Positions 11,322 to 23,012 of a stretch of 64,000 bases of DNA are shown here, piece after piece (position 1 is the stretch's first letter; each line of letters opens with the position of its first letter). Below the pieces are notes generated by a model. The model did no database searches. It had not been told where the DNA came from and worked only from the letters and a program-made list of their open reading frames with translations. The stretch spans positions 967,332-1,031,331 of the forward strand of contig NW_023503807.1 of NCBI RefSeq assembly GCF_014529535.1, given 5' to 3'. Origin of the DNA: Bradysia coprophila. Lineage: Eukaryota; Arthropoda; Insecta; Diptera; Sciaridae. Position numbers and translations under genes: made by a program.

Positions 11322-13405
11322 TTCAACTCCTGTCTGCCAAAATAAATTTGATTTGAAAAACCGGCATCGCAACCGGAATCAGTATTAAAAGATTAACATG
11401 CAGACAAGTAGTTTTTCCATCATTCTTACTTTCTATGCATGCAAAAACTGCTCAAAAACAAAAACAAAAAGATGCGTCAGGTGTCCAAAACGGACAATTT
11501 AAATAAATTTCTTTTGTTACTGCACTCCATTCAGTTCTAATTTCACCGATTTTATGAATAAAAACAAAACTCTCAACTGTGAATTTCAAACCATAAATTA
11601 AATTATCATCTCATAAAAGACGAAACTTTTTCAACAGTTTCCCATCAGAGATTTATCTTAACAGTCACACAATGGAAATGAAAAATAAAAGAAAGACGAG
11701 AGAGAAAAAAAAAACTTGTGTCCAATAAAAAGGAGAAATTGAATTGCAGCTAACAAGTCACAAAACTCAAAATGACTGTAGATTTGGCTAGAGAGTACTA
11801 AAAAGCTTATCGCTGCCGATTTTATGAACAAAAGGAGGACTATGCTTGGCAAATAAAAAGTTTTTTTTTATCTTTGCAATGCTACACAGGAATTACTATC
11901 TTCTTCCACAAAGGCTGCGTGCGGTGCTACACCGTTTAGATATCCTTTTGTTTATACAGCTGACGTTCACTGTGTGCGGTTACAAGTTTGTTTTTTGTTT
12001 GGAAAAATTTGAAACTTTTACTTAGTTTGTTGTATTACTTTTATAATAAACCCCGAATATAAAAAAAAAGGAAAATATGGATAGAAGTTTCAGGGGAATT
12101 TGTGAAAATGTTTTGCAAAACTTGTATATATACGATGTACACAATGTGCATAAGCAGATTGTATAAATGTGTGTATTCACGTATATATACGCAATGTTTT
12201 CTCAAAATATTGAAAGGGAAAAGTATTTTAAAGTAACTTTAAAGTCCCAGTTGAGTTTTCACCGGTTTCGTATATACTTTAATATAACGGAAACGTGGAA
12301 ACGTCAGTGGATAACATATATATTAGGGAAAGGTATCTGGCTATTTATCAAAAAAGAGAAAGAGAGAGTGAGAGAGCTTTCGTAATTTAAATTTATGAAA
12401 TTCGCTTAACTGAATGTGTGTAGAAGAATGGTGCAATAATTTTTAATTTAATATTTGAGTTATTGCACTGTTAGGAATACGGAATATTATACACACATAC
12501 ATACATACATACACATCTTTTGGAAAGAAGTTGATATACGGAATGTTCCGTTCCATCATATTTGAATTATCCGTGTACACTTGTACACGTCATCAATATT
12601 CTAGCTCCGCATGTTAAATGATGCGGAGTTGTACACTTAAACTCAGATACACGCCGAGAGACAATGTAAAAACGTATAATCAGGATTCCATGTAAAAACG
12701 AAAATTGATTTCAAATTTGTAACACATGTTACCTCGACCTCGACGCCCAATATTCAATTTCAATCTACTATCTTGTATTTTATATGTTTTTGGTGCAAAA
12801 AAAGAAGAAGAAAAAAATCGAACGAAGCGCGGAAGATCAAAAATCTATATCTTAACTGACATAACTTAAGATGAAAAAGTTTGTGTTCGAGTTTTTTTTT
12901 TCCTCTCATGCTCCCCCGTCTTTATGTATTCGGAATTCGATACGTAATGAGATTTTGATGATGTCGAATAGCAGAAGGGAGAAGATGTTCTGTATAAATA
13001 GTTTTCGTGTATTTGTTCATGTGTTGATGTTCTGCATCTTTGTATAGAACTTGGGCGTAAAAAGTTAATCTTCGAATATGCTAGGTATTTGTGCGAATTT
13101 CGAAATTATAAATACTTTCTGGTCTATAGAGAAAACGCTGTTTGAGCTAAATTCACGGTCAATGTACGCAACCACCACCCATAACAATACAAAATGAAAT
13201 TGAATTTATGCCACTTGTAAACGTCCGATATATTTTAGCGTGCGGTCTCATAGTTTCAAATCCAAGTATTCTTCTTCAACCGTTCTACCGTTTCATTTTA
13301 AAAATCGTTTCAAAGTGAACGGGCGTCCATGCACTGAACATTATTTGTATTGGATCACTCAAAATCTTTCTTTAAGTGTCCATCGTGTCCATTCCACTCA
13401 ACAAA

Positions 13406-13489
13406 AAGTACTCCGTGAGAGAGCGAGCTGTCAAATAAACAAAGAAAAAATTGAAAAAATTCAATTTTGTCTCTCACACGGAGTACTTC
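13406..13489. repeat. Short inverted repeat (MITE-like hairpin)
   Basis: AAGTACTCCGTGAGAGA on the left pairs with CTCTCACACGGAGTACTT on the right across about 46 bases of AT-rich loop. No target duplication is clear. Confidence 0.6.
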
Positions 13490-14630
13490 TTTGGTAAGAG
13501 GAAACTTTGCATTACACTATATTTCATTGATTCTATATATCGAAGTGTTGACTATTCGCTCTGTTCTTGAGGTTCTTGATCGATCGATCGCAGGCGCTTG
13601 ATTTTTTGTTTGAATCAGCATTTCATTTTATTTATTATCAAAAAAGGAGTTCTTTAACAAATGGTCCGGGTAGCTCCAGTTTGTATACAAATCCAAGGAG
13701 CTGCCTCTGACTGTACTCTAATTTTGATAGTACAGACGAACTAAAATCTTGAGTCAAACTTGAAATCTTCCAAACTTTTTTGTAAAACTCATTGAATGGC
13801 CAATCACTGAAAAATTCACAGATTCCATCTTCAGTAGGAGCGCAGATCTGGGAAGGTCAATTTCTTTCATTAAAAAAGCTCTGTATTTTGGCTAAACAAC
13901 GATTTATTTATGGTATCCATTTCAAATGTATAAATTAGAAAAAAAAAACATTTAACCAGCAACACCCGACATAAAATTGGCGCCTTTTATTTACACATAA
14001 ATTTGATTTTTGTCTAAATAAATTTTAGTCGAAAAAAAAAACCAGCCATTTCCAACTCCCATTATTATTATGGTTTGCAATGTCGTATATCGTCTAGAAA
14101 TTTGCATACAAAAGTGAACAAATGTAAAAATAATGGGCCTTGTGTGCATTTTGAAAACATTTGTCTATGTTGAATGTTTGCTGTGTGGGATGAGTGGTAT
14201 AATGTTTGCGTGCTTTACGACGGGCATCGAACCGCGGATGTTAACGGACCATGACACTTTTAACTCGCACAGTGGTAGAAGCTTTTTTTTCGATTCTCCA
14301 TTTTTGTACTATATGTACAATTGGTGTGGGAAATGTGCCGTAAGTTGTGAATGTGCAACACCATGAAAACAGCAGCTAAGATAAGGAGAAGTCGATGATC
14401 AATATTTCAACATTTTTGTCATAATGGGCCGAAAGAAAACATTTCTTGCATTCATTACCATAAATGTGAAATTTATGATTTTGGCACAAATTCTGGAAAC
14501 CATTTGCTTTTTGGATACTTGTCGATACGTGTCCAATACGAGGGACATTATTACACGAAAACAATTTCTGTTTATTGTCACGTAGTAATTCGTTTTTGAA
14601 TTTACCTGATGCTAGAACTTAGATATGGTG

Positions 14631-14651
14631 TACTACTACTACTACTACTAC
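14631..14651. repeat. (TAC)7 microsatellite
   Basis: Seven uninterrupted TAC units. Confidence 0.95.
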
Positions 14652-15370
14652 ACATTGTGTTAGGTATGTAGTTAGAATTGTTTCGGCGTTAGTGCTGGGC
14701 TAACAAAATTAAATGTCAAAGTTATGTATACTCCATCTTTGACTTCCTCAATTTGTACTTCATGATTTTTGATGCACTTGATACCTCGTCTGATACAAAC
14801 GAAAACTTTTTCTTTATGTTAACCTTTCACAGCATTTCAGTAGCTCTACGAATCTATTACTTTACTCGATATAAGTACATTACTTAGTGCTTGTCGTTAT
14901 AGATAACAGACGATAGCCGCTCGTAACAGGTTAAATGAAAATGTCATTCTGTGATCCCTACATCACCAGATCAGTATTTTCCATCGACTTTATGAATTAG
15001 TTCCTCGTCAGATTGTTTTTTTTTTAATCTTTGGGTTTAACATTAACTTGCTGTTAAGGAATAGAAAAAGTTAAACAAACTAAGTTATCGTGTCGATAAT
15101 ACTACCCTAAGCCTCCACTCGACATTACTCACGGACCAATTTTGGAACGTAAACTGTAAGAAGGATTAAATTTTAAAAAAATCCGTTGAGATTTACTAAA
15201 ATTATTGCGCCTACAAAACCACACCAAACAAAATTTCTTTTGAGAATTACTCACAAGTGACAACTCAATTCTTCGTCGAATGAAAAAAATGAAAATGTGC
15301 TTAGAATTACTCGAGTATAAAGACACTACGCAAGAAGCGCTACTTTTAGTTGAACTTAGTTTCGTTATCT

Positions 15371-15809
15371 CAAGGTTCTGAAAGTTGATCACGTTGATCT
15401 CAGTTGAGAGTTGATCACGAAGGCGGTGGAATCAAAATTTTCCTGTAACGCCAACTAGGTTTGGAAAATTTTGTATGACGATTTCAACTTAAAAATAGTA
15501 CATTACTATGCAAGGGAAGTAAAGTGATATCTCGTATCCAGATGAGAAAAAGTATCCGAGGGCGGCAGCCCGAGGTACTATTACTCATCGTGATACGAGA
15601 TATCACTTTATTTTCCGTGTGTAGTACGACGTTTTACTATGCGAGTGATGTAAAGGTTATTGCCTATACATGTAATAGCCTTGTTACATGCACCAGCATA
15701 GTAAAATTGTTTTCATGTTGACTTTTCAAACAATATACATGACTAAATTGTCAAGATTTGGGTTTCACCCGCCTTCGTAAGTGTTTTAACCTGTTCTTTC
15801 AGAACCTTG
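15371..15809. mobile_element. Fold-back DNA element, 439 bp, 8-bp target duplication
   Basis: CGTTATCT is repeated at 15363-15370 and 15810-15817. Termini are CAAGGTTCTGAAAG and its exact complement. Further matched inverted blocks lie inside: GAAGGCGG near 15419 against CCGCCTTC near 15770, and a 20-base arm (AAAGTGATATCTCGTATC near 15521, complement near 15593). No coding capacity. The 8-bp duplication suggests a hAT- or P-type transposase acting in trans. Confidence 0.78.
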
Positions 15810-16156
15810 CGTTATCTTACACACACCTATTGAAGCTAGTGGTGAGGTGAATTCGATTCCATACAAACTTAGCAGGCACATTAGTCAAAACAAAATATGA
15901 TGATGGCAACATTGCAAAAATGAATTCACCAGAAAGTCGGGATCCGTATTTTCTCTGATGGTTTGCATTACCATTAGTGTTTATTTACTTTGATCGTTTT
16001 AACCAAATTACATTGAAATAAAGGGCACGTCAGTAAAAGTTAGACATGTTTTTCAGCTGTGACTACAACAATGGCTAATACATGCATTTAATTTCGTAAG
16101 GGCCTGTCTGAAATGTAAATTTGTTTGACTTTTGAATCGATAAACAATAGTTATTT

Positions 16157-16435
16157 ATGTAACAAGAATCGTATGCTGGTATATTATCGCACTAGATGTC
16201 AGATTGCCAATCCGAAACGAATCCGAGGTTGGCAAGACGTCATGTGCGATAATATACAAGCATACGATTCGTGTTGCATACAATGTTTTCTGCAATGATG
16301 AAAATCGAATAAATACCGAAGATAATCTTAGTGTGACTTCAGTACCCCGTGGATTTTATCGCACTAGTGCGATAAAACCCCTTGCAAATCCTTTATCGCA
16401 CTAGTGCGATAAAATACGTTCATACGACATTGCAG
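16157..16435. repeat. Palindrome-rich fold-back repeat
   Basis: Outer arms contain TCGTATG plus TATTATCGCACTAG on the left and their complement on the right. Two perfect palindromes with core ATCGCACTAGTGCGAT occur near 16366 and 16402. An inner inverted pair (TATATTATCGCAC / GTGCGATAATATA) is near 16180 and 16250. No target duplication was found. Confidence 0.65.
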
Positions 16436-17898
16436 ACAGGCGGCGTAAGTTACAAAAATATTGAATACTGAATTGCATAAAGAATATTACCAGAGTTTTC
16501 GAATAAAAATTGTTTTTCACTGGCATCCACCAAATAACGTATTCAAATTGCTTGTTTCGAAATTTTTGCTCAAAAACAAAAACTGAGTTGTTATACTCAT
16601 TCCATATTCAAAATTGCGTTATATGAATGCTAAAGCTAAAGCCATTGTTGTTTAAGAAAACTTGTGCAACGAAAGCATTTTTCTTTCAACTTTTATACTT
16701 CAAAAAAACAATAAAAAAACACTTTTTGCAATATGAGAAAGTAAAATGTCTACAGTTTTAAAACGAATGGCTACGATATTATCAACTATTCACGTTGCAA
16801 CTCCTCTTAGTCATATTCATATGAAAGAACTTGCTGACCCACTTTCCTCCCCGACCATACATATAAAGTATATTCAAGTCGGGAATTGTGCATATAAGCG
16901 AGAAAAGCTTTCATTTTTCGCTGGTGTGTCATGGCATGATATAGCTATTCGGGTTCATCACCGAGACATTTTTTAATATTAAAAAGTTTTGTCAAAATAC
17001 ACAGTCTGAATATTTTATTACGCTATTTTCTGTTCTTAGTTAACATTTTCTGCACTTCATGTACACTAAGATAAGAAGAATGGTCTTTCTGTGTTGTGTT
17101 ACAGCGTTTTTTGCGCGGTATATTAAATCTTGAAAAGATATTCCGCTTGTTTGTTTGATGCGAATGGAAATTATATTAGCGAAAAATACGTGAATTACAA
17201 CACGGATCGCTCAAATTGAAATTACATTTCCTTTCTGGAGATAGTCAGCAGTGTGACTTATAATAAATGAACATCATCACTTTTGCCGAATCGAAAAATA
17301 TTCAAAAACGCAAAATGTATTCAAGTTTTCATCAAACGATTTGAATGGAAAAGCGCATTAGTAATTCTAATAAATCATTTGAATACTTGATAGGTAGTGA
17401 AGTCCATCATTGATCAGATGAATGTGCATAAAAATGTTTTCGTCAAGTCAAATGTGTACCATAAGTTCACATCACCGATTGTTAGTGCGGTTCTTCCGCC
17501 TTATTTTGTTCCACGCTTGTTAATTTTCACATGACGACATACCAAATTACACACCCAAAGAAATGATGACATGTGGGGCTGGGATTTTGCGTTACATATA
17601 AACACATTCGCAACATTTTCACGGCAACGGCAATCATTACGATAGGTAAATTTCTATGTGTGAGAATGAGTTATTATCTTCGAATGTGGTGTGCTTAACA
17701 CACACATACAACATTGAAATTTTGTTTGGGCATAGTTTTCATTGACAGTTGCATCATTCGTTATTTAGGTAGAAAAATTCCTCATGTTTAACAAACACTC
17801 ACGAGACACAGTATATTTCGTACCTAGGACTAAAAGTCTTTTTTAGCGTGTGAGAAGTTTCCAGACAGAGCCGAATGAAAAGCATATTTTAGTCCTAG
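16436..17898. other. Intergenic, no gene seen
   Basis: AT-rich. One 76-codon frame at 16746 is unmatched. A block near 17815-17850 (ACTAAAAGTCTTTTTTAGCG) recurs in inverted form near 59880-59905 and marks an older repeat into which the next element inserted. Confidence 0.45.
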
Positions 17899-18033
17899 CA
17901 ACGCACTTCAAGCAAAAGTGAACATTGGCGACAGCTGTCAAACAGAATACGAAATGGTTTTTTTATAGTTGTTTGACACACTGTCAAGTTTCGGTACCCT
18001 ATGTAGAATACCACTTACACTTGAAGCGCGTTG
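17899..18033. mobile_element. 135-bp MITE with 7-bp target duplication
   Basis: Flanked by GTCCTAG at 17892-17898 and 18034-18040. Ends are CAACGCACTTCAAG and CTTGAAGCGCGTTG. A relative at 61198..61322 has the same ends and also a 7-base flanking repeat (one mismatch), so the 7-bp target size is reproducible. Confidence 0.8.
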
Positions 18034-18930
18034 GTCCTAGACGAAAATGTCGTAACTGTCAAATGAAGATAGGAATTTTTCTATCCAAAAACGTCACTGA
18101 AAGCAAGGACCAATAGGCTTCAAAAAGATAAGAAGACCGGTTCGTTACATCTATAGAAAGTAGTACGAGTTTTACCGTTTCAATTTGATTGGTAACGTTT
18201 CAATTCACTCTAAGTTGATCAATTCATTTATATCGACAATATGTTAGATACGGATGTATCCATTTATCAAGAACATTACTCAACGAATATTTTCTGGCTA
18301 TTCTGCAATATTTTCTGGAACATTTGGCTTTTGGCACTTCTAACACTGTGCTCCATATACAAAGCCGACTTGAAATATCACAAAAACGAAGAAGATGAAA
18401 AAAAAAAATGTTTAACTTCCATCTAGGGCGAGGGTGTATGTGTGGATTCCAATATACAATGACAATTACAAATTGATGCAATTTATTTTTTCACCGTTTT
18501 TTTCCCTACTCTCTCCAGAAACTTATTGATAACTTTCCGATTATGAAATCATATTTTCGATATCGGCTCTATGGAGGATGAGTCTTTTCATTCAGACGAA
18601 ACCATTTATCTTGCATGTTCGCATTACTATGTTGTTGTTGGCTCGACACTAGAAGGTTTTCAATATAATAAAAAATGAATGCCAATAAATAACTGATACT
18701 TGGATGATGTCTTTATTCGTTTGGGATATTAAATTGGGTTTCTCTCGAATTGGGTATACACATCCGTCTTGAATAAATTACGGAAACGGCAGGTTTCAGA
18801 ATTAACTTTGCATAAATTTATCGCATCTAAGCTCGTAGAAATTAGCACCCAATAAATGAATCAATCAGCGATTATCGATTACGAATGGAGAAATGAGAAT
18901 AAATTATTTTCTAATGAGGTACACCAATAA
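18034..18930. other. Intergenic, no gene seen
   Basis: A 61-codon frame at 18241..18426 encodes a hydrophobic, aromatic-rich peptide but overlaps a longer opposite frame and has no match. Confidence 0.45.
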
Positions 18931-21900
18931 GGGAACGTCCATAAAGGACGTCCGCGATTTTTATGAATTTTTTGATACCCCCTCCCCCCCCTGTCACAAT
19001 ATGTCCGATTTACCATACCCCCTCCCCCCCTGAAGGACGTCCACAAAAAATTCGAAATTGATTCAAATCAAAATTTTATTTAATAAAAACACATCTTCCA
19101 CAAAACACAATTTACACATCTTCCGACCACTCGTTGTACAAGCAAGTTTCGACAGGCATAACAATATTCCCGTTTGTTGTCTCTTCTTGAGGAATATCAA
19201 GACCATCCAGGTCTAGATCTTCCTTTCGATGCCATTCAGCGTCTTCCATTTCATCGTCGTAGTTTATAATTGCCAGGGCTTCCCGCGCTCGAACAGCAGC
19301 AATACGCTTCGGTCGCAATTTTCTGATTACAGTTTCGTTCTCGCGCTGGTTTTCGTTTTTATTCAAATTTTTCGCATTCTTTCCGTCCTTTTTATGTATT
19401 TTTTTGTGTTCCGTTAAGTATTTCGTAGCACTGAAATACTTAGCACAAACGCTACAGGTCCGATTCTGTATTTTCGATTGAACAGAAGGACAAAATGCAT
19501 CGAAACTTTTGATTTGGAATTCCTTTTTTAAAACACAATTCAGAAAAAGTGGAGCAAATTGATCGACTTTCAGCTTTTCGTAGTGACAAACAGGAAGTTT
19601 CAATTCGCCTTCAATGTTGTTCAATGGTAAAGGTGGAGGAATTTTGCCGTTCTTTAATGTCGTGAACAAAGAACTTCGTCTCGGTTTGCAGCAATTCCGA
19701 TCATCACATTTGACAATTTGAAGTAAATATTGACCGAATTCGATGTGCGTGTCCCACCAGGAGCAATCCCTTACCATCAAGTCTTCTGCCAACTCAGATT
19801 CTGTTTCACTTACAAAATGTGCCACAGTCGGATATTTATCGATCATATTTTCACTCCACACCTCAGCTAGAATCTCGCCAGCTTTGGCAAAGTTTTTCAT
19901 TTCAAGTTCGATGTCAATAGTCTCATTTTGACTATTCAAATGATTTCCGAATTCATCGTGCGGCAACACTAATCCGCATAAATCTCTGCTTAACGGGGCC
20001 ATACGTCGCTCGACACGGTTGAAGCAGCTTCGGCCAGGTGCGTTAGTACCAATGAATAGAGCATCCAAGTCACGTTTTATGAAGTGGTGAACTGCTACTG
20101 TGATAACTTTCTCGTAACGCGGATTTTCATCCGGCCCTCCATCCGACATGATAATTAACACTGGTTTAGGAAGGAATCCATTTTCAGACTTGCATTTCAT
20201 TATTGCGTCGAATTCGGGAACATTGTCGTACAGAAAATCAAGGTCTCGAGCATGTGTAAGCGCGTTGGAAGTCGAATGTTTGCCAGACCTTAAAAAGTGA
20301 AAATAGAAATCGATTAGTCTGGCATCCATCTAATTTTATTCTGAAATTCCTTTATAAAATGAACTAAAGAATTTTAATCGGAAAAACTGAACCAAAATTA
20401 CCGAATTGTTATGAAAGTTGGTCCAGAGTAGCCAACCGCTGTTCTGTTTCCTAGTCCGTTGTCCTTGATCTTGATACCAGCATAAACTGACGGTATCAAT
20501 TTATGTCTACTCGCCTTTACCCAATCGTGGTCAGCCAGCTTAACCCTATATTCTACGTGCATCAGAAGTGGTGTTTGTTTATTAGCTGCTGTGACTCCTA
20601 TGGGAACTCTCGCTTTGTCATCCTGACTAATAAATGTCACTTGGTTAGGGCCTAAAAAAGATGCGAGTTCTTCGAGGTAGTTGATTGAAATCGTTGCGAA
20701 AGAAGAGTCGGTATGTTGAGCGTGGAGATCATTTTGTGTTTTGCATAAACGGACGGGAACTGTTGTTACATGACGTTTTCCTTCTTGAGTGTTAGACCTT
20801 CGTGGCAGTAGCCTAAGGTACGTAGCGGCTCTTGAAATCTGGAAACCCTCATCATTCAACTTTTCTTTAAGTTCAGTCAACGTCCTAATTGACCGAAACA
20901 TATCCTCACGCCGCTTATCATGAGACGCAGACCCGTGTATCGCAATAGCAATTATCGTCTTCAGCAGCTCTGGTTGTTCAACTTCTAATCGAGGTCGGCC
21001 AGTAGAATTTCGAATCTTTAAATTTAAAAAGGTTTTCATTACAACAACAGAATGCCAGACATTGACTGAGGGCAATGCTTGTGTGTGTAGTTTTGTTACA
21101 AGAGAACACAACCTACTCACAGAATATTGATGTCTTAACACAAATGGGAACTCACCTTTAACGCTTTCTTGACGTCCGGATTACTGTCGCATATTTTGGA
21201 TAATTTTGCCTTAAAATTGTGACGACTTTTACGTTTCCTGAACATATCACGTCGTTTTACACAAAGCTTCTTCTGGAGAGATGATAGTTTCTCGCGTTTC
21301 TTTTTCAGTTCGGCTCGCATATCACTCGTGAAAAGGCCACTTTCCTTCCTTTTTGACAATGCCACAATTTCAGCTGTTAGGCAAGCAGATTCTTGCTGCA
21401 ATTTTAATTGGGCTGGGGTCCGATCGTTTGCCTTGTTGTGGAATGTCGACTTGGTTTCTTTAGTATTTCCGTGACTCGGAGGATGACTTGGAGTTACGTC
21501 CACTGCTAATTCTTCAAAAGAATTCGATAAATTCAATATTTCGCCAGTATTATTTTGCGGATTCGAGTCTGTCTGCTCATTAGAATTTAATTGGACGGAT
21601 GCATTGCTTTTGGAGTTCCACAAATGAAATAAATTCGCTTTTGATTTTAGCGATTTCTCTTTGTATTCCACTATTTTCTTGGAAACTAGCTCAGAATAAT
21701 TTTTTTGTTTCTTTATTTCGTTCCATACTTTGGAAACATCGCACTGATGTTGCTGTTTTGTTTTTAACGGATACGCTTTCGAAAACGCATCCAATAACGA
21801 TTTAAATAAGGAGTATTTATCCATATTTTCAAACTTAAAAAATATTTTTCACTGACGTCCAATCTAAATTGAACACATGTCACGAAGTCAAACAATTAGA

Positions 21901-22109
21901 ACTTAAACAATAGATCGAAATGTGTGCAATTACTCGGTTGACCTTTACCGACTATAACGTCTCGTACGATAAGAAAAAAAAAATAAAATAAGTGGACGTC
22001 CAAACTTTTTTTTGACCCCCTCCCCCCCTGTTTTAGTGGTCACATTTTGTCCGATTTTCAGAAACCCCCCCTCCCCCCCTAAGCGCGGACGTCCTTTATG
22101 GACGTTCCC
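18931..22109 (-). mobile_element. Complete, apparently autonomous DNA transposon, 3179 bp
   Basis: Terminal inverted repeats match over 26 bases, beginning GGGAACGTCCATAAAGGACG at each end. The element is flanked by TAA (18928-18930 and 22110-22112), a 3-bp target duplication. Inside each end is a C-rich subterminal block (18968-19031 and 22014-22080) with two tracts such as CCCCCTCCCCCCCT around a shared TGTCCGATTT. The blocks are in direct, not inverted, orientation. The element carries one spliced gene, the transposase at 19112..21824. A TWA-type duplication and GGG terminus recall PIF/Harbinger, but the protein does not look like a Harbinger transposase, so no superfamily is assigned. Confidence 0.9.
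19112..21824 (-). CDS. DDE-type transposase, 829 residues in three exons
   Basis: Exons are 21156..21824, 20402..21015 and 19112..20318, joined by GT-AG introns of 140 and 83 bases; the joined frame is open throughout. Residues 1-223 are basic and partly coiled-coil-like (KKREKLSSLQKKL). Residues 224-428 hold IRNSTGRPRL and TFISQDDKARVPIG, with Asp355/356 as the likely first catalytic acid. Exon 3 has LIIMSDGGPDENPR (Asp487, likely second acid) and NRVERRMAPLSRDL (Glu532, likely third, compare the N-x-x-E-R motif of other DDE enzymes), then HDEFGNHL. A C2H2 zinc finger follows (C716, C719, H732, H736), then a basic stretch and an acidic tail. A poly(A) signal lies 32 bases past the stop (TTTATT, 19075-19080). 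The protein would cut and join the element's own ends. Catalytic assignments are inferred from motif pattern. No frameshift or stop is visible, which suggests recent activity. Confidence 0.85.
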
Positions 22110-22598
22110 TAATCCTGAGATCGTATGTGATCAAATTTGATTAAACAATTATTTATCATGTCCAGAGTGTTTCGAATGAGTTTCTAGTTTCTGTCCCTAG
22201 CGTCTTTATAATGAGACTTAAATATTTTAAAAACGCCAGGCACATCTCATTTGTTTTAACATACATGCGATTATAAGAGAGACTATCCTATCCAGAGAGC
22301 TCTCTATTTTATCTTTATTTCAGAGATGATGCATATTGTTTGAAATTCATTTTATGAAGTTATTAGCCACATTTCAACTGAGTTTATAATGAAAAAAACC
22401 AGAGTCTACCGTTAATAAATGGAAAATTAGGTCATCATATGAATAGGTGTAATTAGGTACGATGTTATTATATCATGGAATATGAAATTAGAGGAGTTTT
22501 CTTTTGGATTTCATTTTTAATTATATCTTATCCCGGTAGCATAGAGTTCACACTGCAATATTGGACTTTTGTATCACTAGTTACGTAAATGATCATTT

Positions 22599-22806
22599 CT
22601 CAGCTCAGTGACTAAAAGTAAAATTTTCGTTCGCTTTTTTTTTGAGGAAGTGTTGTATGCAACTCGATGATATAGCTATTTATGCCACTAAGTTTTTTAG
22701 GCACAAGATGGGCAAATGGTCACTCGTAGGTTTAGTGGCACAGTACACAGCGTGTGCCTAAAAAAGCATTTATCAACAAGTTGTACATTTACTTTTCGTC
22801 ACTGAG
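22599..22806. repeat. Inverted-repeat (hairpin) element, about 200 bp
   Basis: CTCAGTGACTAAAAGTAAA at 22604 pairs with the complement ending in GTCACTGAG at 22806. Inner blocks also pair (AAGTTTTTTAGGCAC near 22690 against GTGCCTAAAAAA near 22755). No flanking duplication was found. Confidence 0.65.
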
Positions 22807-23012
22807 TTTAGAAAAATTTGGCCATCATGGCTTCACGGTTAAAAATCGATTATAAGAACGTGTAGGCCCAAATTTGACATTTAAGTTATAAGGCTCTTGA
22901 AATTGAGGTTCTTTTATAAAGATTTATTTAAGAAATTCACATACACCAAGAAAAGGTGGTCAGGCTAAGCCCTCATCCCAACCTGTAAAAACTTGGATCT
23001 TTTCAGAATATA

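Larger units (their letters stand above)
11330..15362. other. Intergenic, no gene seen
   Basis: Apart from a hairpin element (13406..13489), a CATA run (12491-12514) and a TAC run (14631-14651), no feature can be supported. Frames at 12167, 13240, 14133, 14376 and 15129 are short and unmatched. Confidence 0.45.

Noticed and set aside
20398..21141. Separate gene starting MLRHQYSV
   Set aside because: Its first 42 codons are intron sequence; frame and motifs join it to the flanking exons of the transposase.
18931..22109. Assignment of the transposon to PIF/Harbinger
   Set aside because: TAA target and GGG terminus fit, but the protein's length, zinc finger and catalytic motifs do not, and there is no separate MYB-type gene.
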